Source: Baylisascaris procyonis
Lineage: Eukaryota > Nematoda > Chromadorea > Rhabditida > Ascarididae
Reading direction: 5' to 3'
Length of the DNA: 64,000 nt
Assembly: GCA_037389465.1 (NCBI GenBank)
Contig: JAZARR010000088.1
Coordinates: 5,704,001-5,768,000 of the forward strand
Shown here: in pieces, positions 12,607-44,694 of the stretch
Layout: each line of letters opens with the position of its first letter
How positions within the stretch are numbered: position 1 is the first letter of the stretch
Notes under the pieces: model-generated
Databases searched by the model: none
Seen by the model: only the letters and a program-made list of their open reading frames with translations
What the model was told of the DNA's origin: nothing
Position numbers and translations under genes: made by a program

Positions 12607-15600
12607 TCGTTTGAGCAGACGACACATTCATCCGTTCGTTTCGTCAATGCTCTACGTGGATATATGCTTTGCTAGGATTATGCGGATCAATTTGTTGGGA
12701 ATTATTAGTCAGTTGTGTCCTTAATGCAGGAGAAAATGAATGCCTCGTGCAGGAACATCAATATAATAGCTAAGGAAAGAATTCGGTTAGTACAATTATT
12801 TGGGGGGGTATCGCTGAAGTTGTCATTAGTGAAGGTCTTCACAAATACGACAAGGGTAAAACGAGGATCAAAGGTTCATTTGATAATATTTTAAAAAGTC
12901 TACATACCCGTATCGAAGAAAGCAAAAGTATGCTGTTGACGTTTATAATCTGACACGTTGAAGTGTATCATGGACTCGAGGCATACTCCGGCATTATTCT
13001 CGTGAAATGTGATATGACATTGAATTTATTTATTCACTTTTATGTGTTTTAATATATGGTGTTGTAATGTTTTATATTCCTGATGACAACTAACTCTTCG
13101 ATAAAATCTTATTGGGAGCGATAGAGAAGGTTTTATTGGAGCTTGAAATTCACTTACCGCTGCACTTCTAGGTACGTTACAGAACGAGGGGGGGGGGGGG
13201 GTGGGAGCGGTGATAGTCCTTTTTTTTTGTAATCGTAGGCTGCATAAGTTTTTCCGCAGTTTTACTCAAACCATTTCGGATTTACGTTCAGGGAACGCAT
13301 TGACCCGATTGCTGCTTTTGGGGATGGAGCAGCTGTTGTCAGGTAAATTCTGCAAAGCTTTCAAAGGTATCAGCTATATCATTAACAGTCTTCATCTATA
13401 AAGACTCTAGTGTATGTAATGCAAAAAATAGTGTAACATTCGAACGAGAAACTCAATGTGATTGTCTTGAAAATTATAATTATTGTCAAGTTTGCTATAC
13501 GATTCGCGTTAATAAGTTTTTCGATGCGGTCTTAAGCAGATCCCCGATCCTAAGTAACATAACTTTTTACTAAATGATTACTCAGAAGTTACTAAAATTC
13601 AAAAATTCGGGAGTATGATAAGTTTTTGTTCGTTGTGAAGAAACAAATCACCGTACAGCGTTCGCGTGTTTACGGTGTTATCGTTGATAATTTTCACGTT
13701 CTCTTGAAGCAATGTTTGTTTGCCGTCTATGTACTTGAGTTTATGCGTTTTCGCAATTTTATTTAGACATCCTAAATGAATCGTTTATTGTTGCTGATTG
13801 GTGTTACCTTATTGGATTTTATGAAAGGTTGCAATTAACTTTAACAATTTAGATACTCTATCTTTCATCCATCCGTTTGCCAAATATAACCATTTTGCTT
13901 AATTTAATTCCTCTAAAGTTCTCTTTTTAGTTTTAAATGATCGTAATTTTCTACGATGTTTTAGAAGCACATTAAATATAAATATTTGAATGTTACATAT
14001 TTTATTTATGTTGGCAATTTGTGAAAGTGATTATTGAATGAGTCGCATTCGTTAAATTAATCATTTTTTTATGCTTATTAGCTTATTGTTGCTTATCGCA
14101 TTGCGATATATCTATTATTTATTATATTTATATTACATCACTTCGATATGGAAAACACTATCAACATCCGCATATATTTTGAGATAAGTTTGCTTTATTC
14201 GGTCTAATTTTGATCACATATTCATTCCACTTCTAACGTTTCATATACGTATTGTTCATATTGAAGCAATTATTTCGGCACATTTCGCAATTTATTTAGA
14301 GAGCTTAATCGATGAATTAATTGAATTTATTTATTTTATTTCAATTTTTTATCTTATCTCCCCTTATTTCCCATCTCAGATATGGTTTATTGTTTTTATA
14401 TGACTTAGAGCGGTCTTTTTCTCTAAGAAGTGATACGTATTGGCCCACTTTCATTTAAAGATCAATGATTGATGAAGAAAAATATAGGTGATCGGTAGCA
14501 GGCATATTTCGATAAGTTGTTAATTTATTTTCTATGTGATTTCCCATTTGCACGGTTAGCAGTGATGAGAGGAATGTCTTCTTCATAATTGCTTGCTGTT
14601 TTTCAATTTGCATTATTCCTTGAAAAGGCCGACTTGTTAAAGAGCCATAGCATGAATGAATGCGCTCCATTTGCTTCACTCATTTCTTTTCTCATTTCAT
14701 TGTTCGATATCGAGGGTTGATATTTTATCTTAACTAACCATTGGTATAGATAAACATCACTGACATTGTTTACTTGCTTGTGGATAATCGCTGATCTGCC
14801 GATTATGGTACGGTGCATAGAGACGGTTAATTGGAGGATTAGAATTAATGCATCGGCCGTGAGATTTGTTAGCATGTTGAAGTAGGTCGTTGAATTTCAT
14901 CCCTATGCTTGAGATGACAGCTATGTTATATTTTGCACACAAACATAACAACAAGTACATTGAAATAACAATGCGCGTTCAGATGAGCTCCCCTCCTCCC
15001 CCCCCCCCCCTACCACCGGGGTGACTGTATAGTTATGTTGCTTCTTTGGCTTCCGAGGTGATTTGTCAGCGTTCCCTTCGTTATCGCTGGGGATCCCGAA
15101 GGCTTTAAAACATTTGAGTGTCGGGAGAAGGAAGACGAAACCTCTAGTTGCTTCGAAAGTTAACATCGATGCATGAGGCGTCAGCAATTACATATTTCGC
15201 AAATGCGTTTTTGTGAGTATACATATATGAAGAGAGTTTTGTATGGCAGCGAACAGCCTGCATCCATTGTTGGCATGCAGTAAAAACCTGTTCTTCGCTG
15301 TTGCTCACCAATGATTGCCTCTTATTGCGCTATTTACGCATGTATTAAACAGTACACCTGGAGGTCTTAGTAAGTAGTTTTTTTTTTTTCTCGCACAATC
15401 TTGGTCTTACCTCATCGATAAGCCACACCACGTTAATTACGTGGATTTAATTGTCTACATTTTATTTCTGTGCCCTATTCAACGTTTGATGATCTATTAT
15501 TGTATTGTTGATTGATGTATCGTTTCTATTGTCGTTTTTAGTTGCCAGATGGCTGGTGATTCCGATTTAAAGGAGTGTTGAGAGATGGATGCCAAATTTC

Positions 15601-18600
15601 AAATTTACATATGTAGAGCGCATTATAGTGGCGCCGTCCCTGTTTGTACGTATGTATATATTTATCTGTCAAGCATTTTTCGACTTGGCAACCACTGAAT
15701 CTATAAGTATATAGAATTTGCCAAGTGTAGTAATACCTACCACGAAATGACTCTCAGTATATTTTCAACTAAGTGGATTCAACAATTTCGAGAGGTGTTA
15801 TAAACGTTTAAGCGTGCTCCAAAATTTGCATACATTTTCCACCGGCCAGATTTTCGTTTTATCGAGTCTTGTAAAAAATCCTTTTAGAACCACTGCTATA
15901 ACTAGTTCAGCTACTTAAAATTTTATTGCTTTATTGCGCATATTTTATTATTGTTGACATTTCATGCGACTAATCTAATGAATGTACTTGTGAAAGCGTA
16001 CATCATGTCAGCTAATTTACTATGAATATTTTATTTTGTTTTGTTTTGAAATGCGTCCACATCCACTTCAATTTTATGCCTTCATAATTTGATGCATATT
16101 TATTGCCGATTTTAATATCTGAATGCGTAAACGCGAATGACCAGCGAAAAACTTCACTAATAGCATCCGTTTGGTCACTAAATCATTTATAATTTTTTTT
16201 CTTTAACTTTTGCCCTAAATTATTCCGACACAAAAATCCTCCAAGTTTTCTGAAAAGTAGGAAAGACAAATACGGGAGAAGGAAAGAGAGGAAGCAGATG
16301 AGAGGAGGAAGTATTTGTGAATGGCATAGTTCTTCCAGTTTTTCATCACAGGTTATAGTCGAAGTGAAACGATTCTCTAATCCATTTTAATAAAGCTAAT
16401 GTGCTGCTATGTATGCAATTTGTGTCTTGCCTTTACTTATTTGAAGTATTCTTGAACAACCATCTTTGGCAGTAAGTCAGTTGGGAATGAATTCGCGATG
16501 TTTTAAACCAGAATGGAGATATAGGGGCACTAGGGATCTAGGGATCACCGGTGCTATCAGTGAGGTTTTCCTCGGGAATCCGAGTTTACCAATATTTATC
16601 AGTTGATATGATGGACTCGGATTCCTCACGTACATGTGACGATACCCTATCCGTATGTCCTTTCTTCAATAAGAACAGAGGAGGAAGGTTATTCCTGGCG
16701 AATGATTCGCAATGTGATAGGAAACGAGAGCTGGAAAAAAAAGTTTTTGAAGTAATAATGCATAACAAGTTGACTAAAATGAAGCATTATTCACAATGAG
16801 AGTTGGCTGTTGTATCGTTTATAATCTATATATTGTTGATCTTTGCATCTATGAAAGACCTCATCACTTATCGTCATTATAACACATATTTTATATCAAA
16901 TCTTGGAGGCTATTTAGTTGTATTTTATGAATGAACGATTAACGCGAAAAATTTTTGTAGAAAGAGAAGCGTTCATACATAGCGAACTAGAATTTAAGGT
17001 TACTTTATTGTTTTCAGATATTACTTCAACGTTGTATCACTTTTGTTTTATGTTTTTAATAATAGGGAACTATGAATATTATTTATTATGCATAGTAAAT
17101 CTTACGCTAAATAATTAGTAGATATGTTGTATATCGTTGTACTAGTCTGAGGCTGGTTAGCGTTGTTGATGAAATTCTATCTTGTTCACACAACGAAATA
17201 GATCTTTTGCTGAGTGCGAAATACGGCTGTGCATAAGTGAGCAATGCAGATGGATAAACGCTATATCATTAGCGATCATTTTGGAAATTGCGTAATTATA
17301 TTTAATTATTTTTGAATTTTTGTTTTTCTCCCTTCACAAAAAAAAAATTTATATTAAAAAGAAATGAAAGAAATATTCGTTTATGGAATTTATGGAATTA
17401 TTGATGAGTTGATTATTGTAAATTGATAAATTGGAATGTTGTTTAGAAAAGAAGTCGTATCTTATCTCGATTAGAACGTCTTTTGAACTTCCCATTGTGA
17501 TGCTCTTTAACAAATCGTGCTGAGCGCTTTAAAGGCTGAACACTTATTATTTAATAGACCAGTGCTTATATTTCTAAGCCAACAATGGTTATGTGTATAT
17601 TCGTTTGCTTTGCTTTTGCTTTGTGGTCATCTAGTTTTGAATTGTTTGATCACTTACGAATTGTTTCATAGCTAATTATGAGATTTTGATCGGTTCTGTC
17701 TGTTCCGTAAGCAAACATGGTTTAATTAAGCGGAATGTAGTTCTCACAGAAAGCTTTATATTCTGGAAGTGAAATTCTTTTAGCAATATTTTCAATACGT
17801 TTTGATGAGACCTATCAGAGGGTATTTGATCGAACTGTTGAACTTATACGAGAATTTTGTTCGGGATATACAATGAATGAGTTATATCAGTGAATAGGAA
17901 GTGCCCATAAATTCTCTAACGAAGCTAGCTTGTCGGAATTCTAATCTCATAGTTGAAAGACTAGTTGCATTCACAAAAAAAAAAAGTCTGAAAAAGATGC
18001 AGCTGTTGCTTGATAGTGTATCGCTCTCATCCGCTATCCATGATATAATGTTTCTTAGCTACGTATTCCTTTTTGTAAACAGTAGCGCTTTTTTATCAAC
18101 TCCGATCGGATCGCTCAAGAACCTCTGAAGGCTTAAATGCGTTCATGTTGATTTCTCGCTTTTGAAGTTGGCGTACTCAAACCTGAATAGTTTTTTATAT
18201 TGGTAACCTGTGCTTTAGTGATCTCGAAAGCGTTTGTACTCATCCTTACACCATCCTTCTGTTTTGATTGCTATTTTCAGTTTAAGTTAAGATGCAGTAG
18301 ATGGCTCTTTGATTCTGTAAAGAAGGTATTTTTATGTTGTATTATAATTGCTGAGCGCATTTGAATCGAATGTTTTTTTAGGAGTGATGCCTCAAATTGC
18401 CTAAACGCATAATGATGCCTAAAATTGAACGAAAATTGAGATAGAATTAATGGGTGACTTTTCAGTGATCTTCTTTTACTCTCAGACGATATTCGTTGAG
18501 TTCTTCACCATTTTCCTTACTCAAATAATGTAATGTTTCTATTCTTCTATCGTACGTAAAATATTTAAATGATTTCAATCAGAACCCGTTTTGAATCCAC

Positions 18601-21600
18601 ATTTCGGCCTAGTTTACGTTCTATTTCAGGGGAGTTTTTTTCGACCCTCTTTATTGGAGGAAATTTATGACTGCTAAGTGATAAACTAATAAAAATTGCT
18701 TTTTTTATGCGATGAAATTGGTAAAAATTTCTTGCAATAATCTTATTTAAATGAGTTGAAGGCGATGAACGCTTATGATTCGGTCGTTTTGATAAGAAAA
18801 TATGTCGACGATAGTGAATTTTTTTTTTTTTTTTTTTTTTTTGTTGCTGGATGAGTCGTTTTTCGAAAGTACTGAAATTTTCAATTCTGTTCAACATTTA
18901 TCCACCGAATTTCCACCTCTTCTTTGTGGTTACTTGAGGCCTAATTTATGCCTATTTGCCTGAAAATCAGTGATATGACTGCGGAAAAATTCGATACTTA
19001 TTTATGTGACACTCTGAAATAGGAACGAATCAAAGTGCTTTAGCAATAAATAGCTTATATTAAAATGGGATTAAATTTCTTGGTCTTTCTATAAATACTG
19101 GCTATCTCTCGTTTAATAGCTAAGAATTCTCAGTAAGCTGTTTTGTCGAAACCTTTTTGTCAACTCGCGTTGATCTTTCAAACGTTTCAAGAGAATCTCA
19201 TAAAAATGTAATTTGTTATTGCTGCGGCATTTCCGCTCAATGCTTTCTGATATTACATTCAGCAGCAATTGGAGGTGGCGTGGTTGTGTTTGAACGCTGA
19301 TCGGCTAGTCTCACTCACGTGTGGCATCCATCCACTTCATCGAAGGTCAAACTCAACGGTGTAACTCTAAGCAGGATAAGCAGGTTACAATTTTCGAATG
19401 CATTTCTTTGTGTAATATTTTGTTTAGTAGCTTTCTTTCTAAAAAAAAAAAAAAAAATTTAAGTAGATAATCCTATGAAAGCGTAGGCCATTCTGTGAGA
19501 TCTTTCCCCGTGGGTTGTTTTTTGGGAAAGGGGGGAAGAGGGGAAAGAGGGGGGGGGAGGGGATAGTGAGAGGGAAAAAGAGAGCAACAAGAGATGAATG
19601 CCTTTCTTAAACATGAGATGAGAACACATAAATATATGAAGTCAGCTTCCCTTTCATATGCTGTCGATTCACGAGCCAGTTTACTTGCATTCATTCACCA
19701 CATATCCTCACTGATCTCAGCTCAATCTAAGTCATCTCACATTTTTTCCTTGTTATCGTTACTCGTTTGAATCTAGACAGGTAATGCGTTTTACTGCTTT
19801 CTATGTATGCGGTCTGTGTTCTTTATAACTGAATGTTTCGAGGGGATTGCTGTTTTATTTCTCTCTAAATCACCCGTAGGATTTGCCGGAATGTTGAATA
19901 AAAATTCCTCTCAAAACTGATGGTCGTCGTCTACAACGATATGTTCTTTTAATTTTTTAATCAACTATTCAGCATATCTAAATTATGCAAAATTTTTTCA
20001 TTGTTAAAGAAGTACGCAAAATTTTTCGCTTTCTAGAAGAATTTTTCAAACATCAGTTGTAGTTGTCTTTATTTCTTTAACGTTCTCATTGTTACTCTCT
20101 CATTCACGTAAAAATATCCATCTACTTTAATCCCTACTATAATCCAAATCCGTTATAAATCTCCGTTTCGATCACATATCATCCGTTGAAAAATTGAGCA
20201 TTGGCATAATACTGCATTATGTTTAGCGACGTTAAAGATGAAATTTTTTTCAACATTTTTTCTAAGCTCTTAAAAATTTTAGAGCGTTTTCTTTCACTTT
20301 TAAGTATTTTTTTTCCTGCAAATCATAAAAGAACATCAAGATCTAAAGATTAGCAAAAAAAGAAGTTTTAGTGCTAACGCATTGAGAGACGTTTCTTGCT
20401 TTGAAATTGCTTTGCGCTATTTAAAATGCTCTCCATAAAGATGCTCAATTATGAATCAGGTTTCTCGAATTTCCTCTTTCTTGAGAGATTTCAACCTAAG
20501 GTGATTATTAATTCGAGCTTTTTTTTTCGATTCGCTTCGAAACGTAAAGTATTTTTCATAGCCGAAAATTCGAAAAAATTCGTTCCCTAAGGTTCTTCTC
20601 AGTGAAATGATATTCCAATCTAATGGAAATAGAATCCAGATGAAATGAGAAAGTGCCACACATGTATCCATCGTTGGCGTTATTTATGTTTTTCTCATTT
20701 TCACAACTATTGCACTCAATTTTACGATTGCCTTCCCTTTCACTTTAAATATATAAAATATTTTTATAACGAAAGAAGTTATTTCGTAGATCTTTTATCT
20801 GATAGAACTAGGGATAGGAAAGGGAGTTTTTTCAGTCCTTCCTCAATTATCACGGGGGGTGGATTGTTTTTACAGTGCATTCCTCGTCTTTATTCTCGTG
20901 AATATTCATCACTCGTTCGCGACGTTTCTCTCATGCCTTCTGCCATTATTCAAAAGATTCATTTTACAGATGTCATTTAATTGACTTCCCATTGAATTCT
21001 TTTCTATTCTTTATATAAAAGAAATGCTTTCCTATTAGCATAGGTTCTTGTTTCGTTTTTGAGGAGCCGTTGGGATTTTTACTTCTGTTTTCCTGCAATT
21101 CTTCTATCGCAAAAATCGGAACAAAATCCTTTTTAAAAAGTACTTTTCCATCACATCTGTGAGGTGTGATCGGGCAGTATTCCGCTTAAGTTTGTTTACC
21201 ATAAATTTTCGTATGAATTGTTGGCAAATTGTTCCTCGCCACTGCAGCTCAAAGATCTAAAAGTGTCGATTTGGTCTCAGCGGTCACGTGTTTGAAATGA
21301 TCTACTTCTATTCAATTCTTTCGTCGATACAGTCTCTGTTGGTTTGAATAGATCCATGAATGTTGCCCTATTACTATTTTTTTTTAGTTTTCGCTGAGAA
21401 TTAACCATAAATCTTGAAAGCAACTTAAATTATGCTGTTTGAGTTTGTGGCCATGACGAGTCTAAATGAATTGAACTAGTGGCATTCTCATCCGCAGTTG
21501 GGTCTAAATCCACGGTCCACAAGTTTACAGCCTGATGCCTGAAACTTTAACAATCCATGAAACGGTTTCTGAGAAGTAAGTATACTTTTGCAATAAATGG

Positions 21601-24600
21601 ATCACTTTTACTACTTTTTCGAAGAAATTACCGGCAAAAATTATCCAAGAAATAAAATGAACCATGAGGCAATAAGCGAGCATCAATTGATATCTGACTT
21701 TCATCGTGAGCTCGACCTTTTTGATCAGCTACGATGAAAGTGCTAGCATTTTTCTATTCTCTTTTCTTTTCATTTTTTTTTAGTTGTATTATCATTATTC
21801 ACTTAAATTCTGTTTTGCGTTTTTTTTTTTTTGGAATTTTTCTTCTCAATGTAATTTTAATCTAATACGTTCATATGGGTGAAGATTTGATATATTTTCT
21901 GAAAGAAACATTTTAGAACGTTTTTATTAGAAACTTTTTGTTGATTTTATTTGATTTTTCCCATTAAGGGATAGTTTTCTTTCTTCTTTTTTTTTCACCA
22001 GGTCTGCTAATATTTCTATAGCATCCTTCCTATTAACCAGAAGTTTAGATTTACTACTTAATGGAGAACGATTTGTCTTATCATAAAATTTTTAAGGTGA
22101 CAGTTTTCACTCTAACTTCTATCCTTGCACTAGTTGTATGGACTGAGCCGTTGAAGTCAACGGATCTCATGATTGATTTCTTCCACTGATTATTGACAAT
22201 TTTAAATTTGGATAGCGCATAACATCCGAACGCTCATTCAAAGGAATTCTTTTAATCTTTCCTCAAATAGCACGGGAGGGTATCATAACGCCATCTTAAT
22301 TGGCTATTTTTCTTTTCATATTTGTTAAGCATCAATTCATTTGTGTTGTATTCAACGATTTGCAGCTTTAATTAGGCTACAATCGATCATTCGCTGACTC
22401 AATTGACCAACCCTCTAGGTTTTTTTCAATTTATTTCGGCCCACCACTCACACAATCCACTGTCGGATCAATGAAGCCTGATAGCTGCCAATCTTTTTTT
22501 TTTCACCCGTCACGGCCTATCAATAAAAATGGTTTACTTTATCTTATTTTATCTCAGTTTACTTAATCCATCATTAGTAATATTCCATTTCCTAACTAAT
22601 CAACGAGAAGTATTTATGAATATTCATCTGAAGTTTTCGTTGATGGGTTTCTTTTTTGATCGATTTTTTCATTGTCACTAAGATCAGTGAAATAAGTGAC
22701 TATAAAGAACATTCATCATTTACCGCGTTTTTCGATGGGTGTTGTATTGAATAACGTCACAACTATGATCGCCCCCCTAGGCGGGATCGTTAACTCCATT
22801 CAATTAAATAAAAATGAGATGCGTTGCGGTTCTTTCATCATTGCGTTTAGCTCATCGCTCATCGTTTGCGTTCTTTCTTATTGCCACTGTAATGTGTCGA
22901 TTCGTTTTTCTTCGATCCTATTAAATTTCTCGAATCATCGAATTAAATCTTTTTTTCGTTGTTGAATGAATTGCTTCCTTTGATATCTAGTCTTTTGCAA
23001 AGCTTATATATATTCCATTGTTATAGTAAAAGTTCAATCAACCAAGGGGAATATACTGACAGTAGTAAATTCGAAAAATTTATGTACGATTCGAATTCTG
23101 AGCTTGGTTGCCATAAATCTCAGGCACATCTGAGTGCAGCTGAATAAGTTAGTGGACGGCCATAACTCTTAAAAGATAAGAGTAAGCGGTAATTTTGTAA
23201 GTAAATATGTGTAAATTGATAGATAATTAACTGATAAATATCTCAATTTTAGAGTTCTATGCAGAAAATATTGTTTATGCATCGAATGTTTTATATAGAC
23301 TGAGCAATGAAAGCAATTTATATAACGAAAGTTGATTAGTTTGGCTGTTTCTGTTTGGAAACTCTTCGTGCTATAAGAGAGATTATTCATAATCATGCAT
23401 AGGTATTTGCTTTATTTCGTGTAAATTTTCACATGATCGCTTTTTCTAGGCGAATATTTCTCAACTTAGCCTAATTTTTCTAAGTTTTTCATCTTCTTTG
23501 CCGATCCGTTGTGTGGTAAATCTGTTAAGGATCTTTGCCGCTCCCTCTCTTCTCCCCCTCCCCCCCCCTCCATACTCCTCCCATCTAACATGAGAATTAA
23601 TAGGAGGATTTTTGTGCGTGTAATCGTTTTTATGAAGTTTTCGGCAGTTTCATAGCCGTAGCTCAAAAGTCGATACCTCTAATTGGTTGGTTTTCACCAT
23701 TTACGTAATATAATTCAGTCATATGCATAATTGCTTTTACTCGGCTTTATATGCGTTCCTCAATGAGTTTTACGCAATTTGGGAAATATGGCATTCTGGA
23801 AAAAGCATCTTACCTATGATTATCTAAAGTGCATTTCCATTCCCATCAAAACTATTGTTATAAAAAGAAAACGCTTCCAAACGACAACGATTAAAACTGT
23901 CATGTGACTATAAGTTTTCGGCTAATGCTATTCGTAAAGTTGTCAGCTTATTGAAGTAATCGTTTTGGCATTCTCATTATTTATGATTTTCTAATATCCT
24001 CTACTATTAACTTCGTAATTGTTCAGAAATACTTTTCATAAAGAAACTCAAATTTGCCAATCAAAATATTCCAATTCCACATAAGCTCATATACTTGAGC
24101 GGCTTATATGCTCTACAATTTTCCAGATTTCACTTCACTTCGATGTGGTTTCGTTCAAAAATTATCGAATAAAATTTGAGGCGTTTATTCACCTAATCCT
24201 GTCCTCGAAAGAAACTACAATTGCAAATGTGAATCCAACTCTTGAGTTATATAAATGAACTCTTTTCTATATGGTTGATTAACGCGTTTCCGATTTGTTG
24301 TCCTTTCTTATTATCGTTTCGTATTGTTTGCTTCACTTTTTACTTCTCTATCAATATTCTTGATGGATCATATATCCGCCATTTATCGTAGAGATAATAT
24401 TAGTAGTATTCTCATTGAGTCGTTGCTATATGCAAGCGAATAAGCTCATTCCTTTAAAGCTGCATGTATTGAAGTCAATTTCCGTCGTTGATTATTTCTA
24501 GCAAAGCAAGTTTCATCAGAGAATGCATTGAAGTCTTCGATAGCCTGGTAAATCCCCACAGTTTAATAATGCAGTTATATGGGGTAGGTGAATAGAAAGG

Positions 24601-26204
24601 TACAGTAGATGAAAATTGAGGGTAAAAACAATTGTTTTTTCACAAATTCCAAATTCTTGAGTTAAAAACCTCTGCAGGATAGAGGAAGATTTAAAGCATG
24701 CGGGGCTGACATTGAAGCATCAAGATGGTCGAGAGATCAACATAATTGTGAATAAAACAACTTCTTACATAAAAAGAAGATCACCACCGACCACAGAAAT
24801 CACAATAACTCATTTCGTTATAATTAGATTACGCGATAACATGAACTTAACATTAGAATTATGCTTATTTCGATGAGCTTATCAGCTTGCATTAGTGCTA
24901 ATATTAGCATATTTGTATATGATTTATTGCGTAGCACCATTGTCTGCTTACAGTAATTCAAGCTCTACTATCAGTTACCTATACTATAATAATTCCTTTT
25001 TCTAAGACGCCGATTCCCTTATTTTCGTTTCGCTTAGCAATTTGACTTATCAATTATAATGTTCCTATTCCCGTAGATCAACCTATAGTATGCGATGTTC
25101 TATACGTTCTTCAATTGTGCCTCCTCTTCTCTTCAATTAATCTCGAGAAAGGGTAGTTTTATTCTAGAATGCTCATGCTATATCTGCTACCAACTATTGA
25201 TAATTACTGATTACATAGACTGTGAAAAGCAACAATAGAGTTGATTCGTAAAATCGGAGGTCATTGCTTTCACTATTAGTATGGTTGAGAGTGTTATTGG
25301 TAGCAGTTGTTTTTGTGACAGAATTCCAATTGTTTTTCTTTGTGCTCGATTAGGTATCTCAATGGGAAAATTGCTCTTTTGCGGGAATTAAGCATTTGCT
25401 TGCAGTACTCTCAATATGTATACATACAAGGATATCACCACAATACGCCATGCTAAAATTCCCACCAAAACCGAACAAATGAATATTTGTAGTAAACAGA
25501 TCATCACTGAATTGTGTATTATAAAATCTAGCAATAAATCACATGTTAAACAATAATAAAAGCTTTAGTAGGATTTGTGCGAGATATGGCTTTAGTGAAA
25601 CGACCCGAAAATATCAGTGATCGTAATATCAATGATCCGTTAATCGCGATGATTACCTGTTATCCGTTGATAATGTACCATATCTATGATCCTTGTATAT
25701 GACGCAGTGCCATGTTTGCTGCAACAGATTTTTGCTTTCGTTTCGTAATTTCGTACTAAACGCTTGGCTTATGATCACCGTATTCGGGCGCAGGTGTATA
25801 AATCATTGTCGCAATTGCCATAGTTCACTTGCACATCACTCGATTAGCAAATCATAGAGTGGGACAAAGGAAAAGTGGGTTTTTTTTTTGAGGACTTTTA
25901 ATAAATTTTTCACTGATCTTTGAGGTCAAATTAGTTTCAGTCAATTATTTCTATCTATTGTGCTTTCCTATGTGCATAATTTTTGTTGTTTATTTAGGGT
26001 TAAAATGCCTATTTGTTTTTCCTTCAGTTGTATTCACGATTATTCGTTTCCCATCGGTTTTCATTTATTTTACGATGCTCTATAAAACAACAATATTTTC
26101 GTGATATGCAATTATATATTAATATTGGATGCAGACTTTTGTTTGTATGTGTCAGGTTGTGTATTGAATCAACTAACTTTCCTGTGGTGCCGTACGCCAT
26201 TAGC
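12607..26204. other. 13.6 kb gene-poor, AT-rich interval
   Basis: Neither strand shows a recognisable exon. Frames are short and carry no family motif. It contains A/T homopolymers (for example about 18819-18842 and 19441-19457), poly-G/polypurine or poly-C tracts at about 13188-13204, 14990-15010, 19529-19562 and 23540-23572, and an inverted repeat around 16570-16635. A 63-codon ATG frame at 16608-16799 (+) and a lysine/proline-rich frame at about 15030-15150 (-) look weakly protein-like but stand alone. The interval could hold 5' non-coding exons and regulatory DNA of the SLC6 gene that follows. Confidence 0.6.
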
Positions 26205-44694
<18,490 letters not shown>

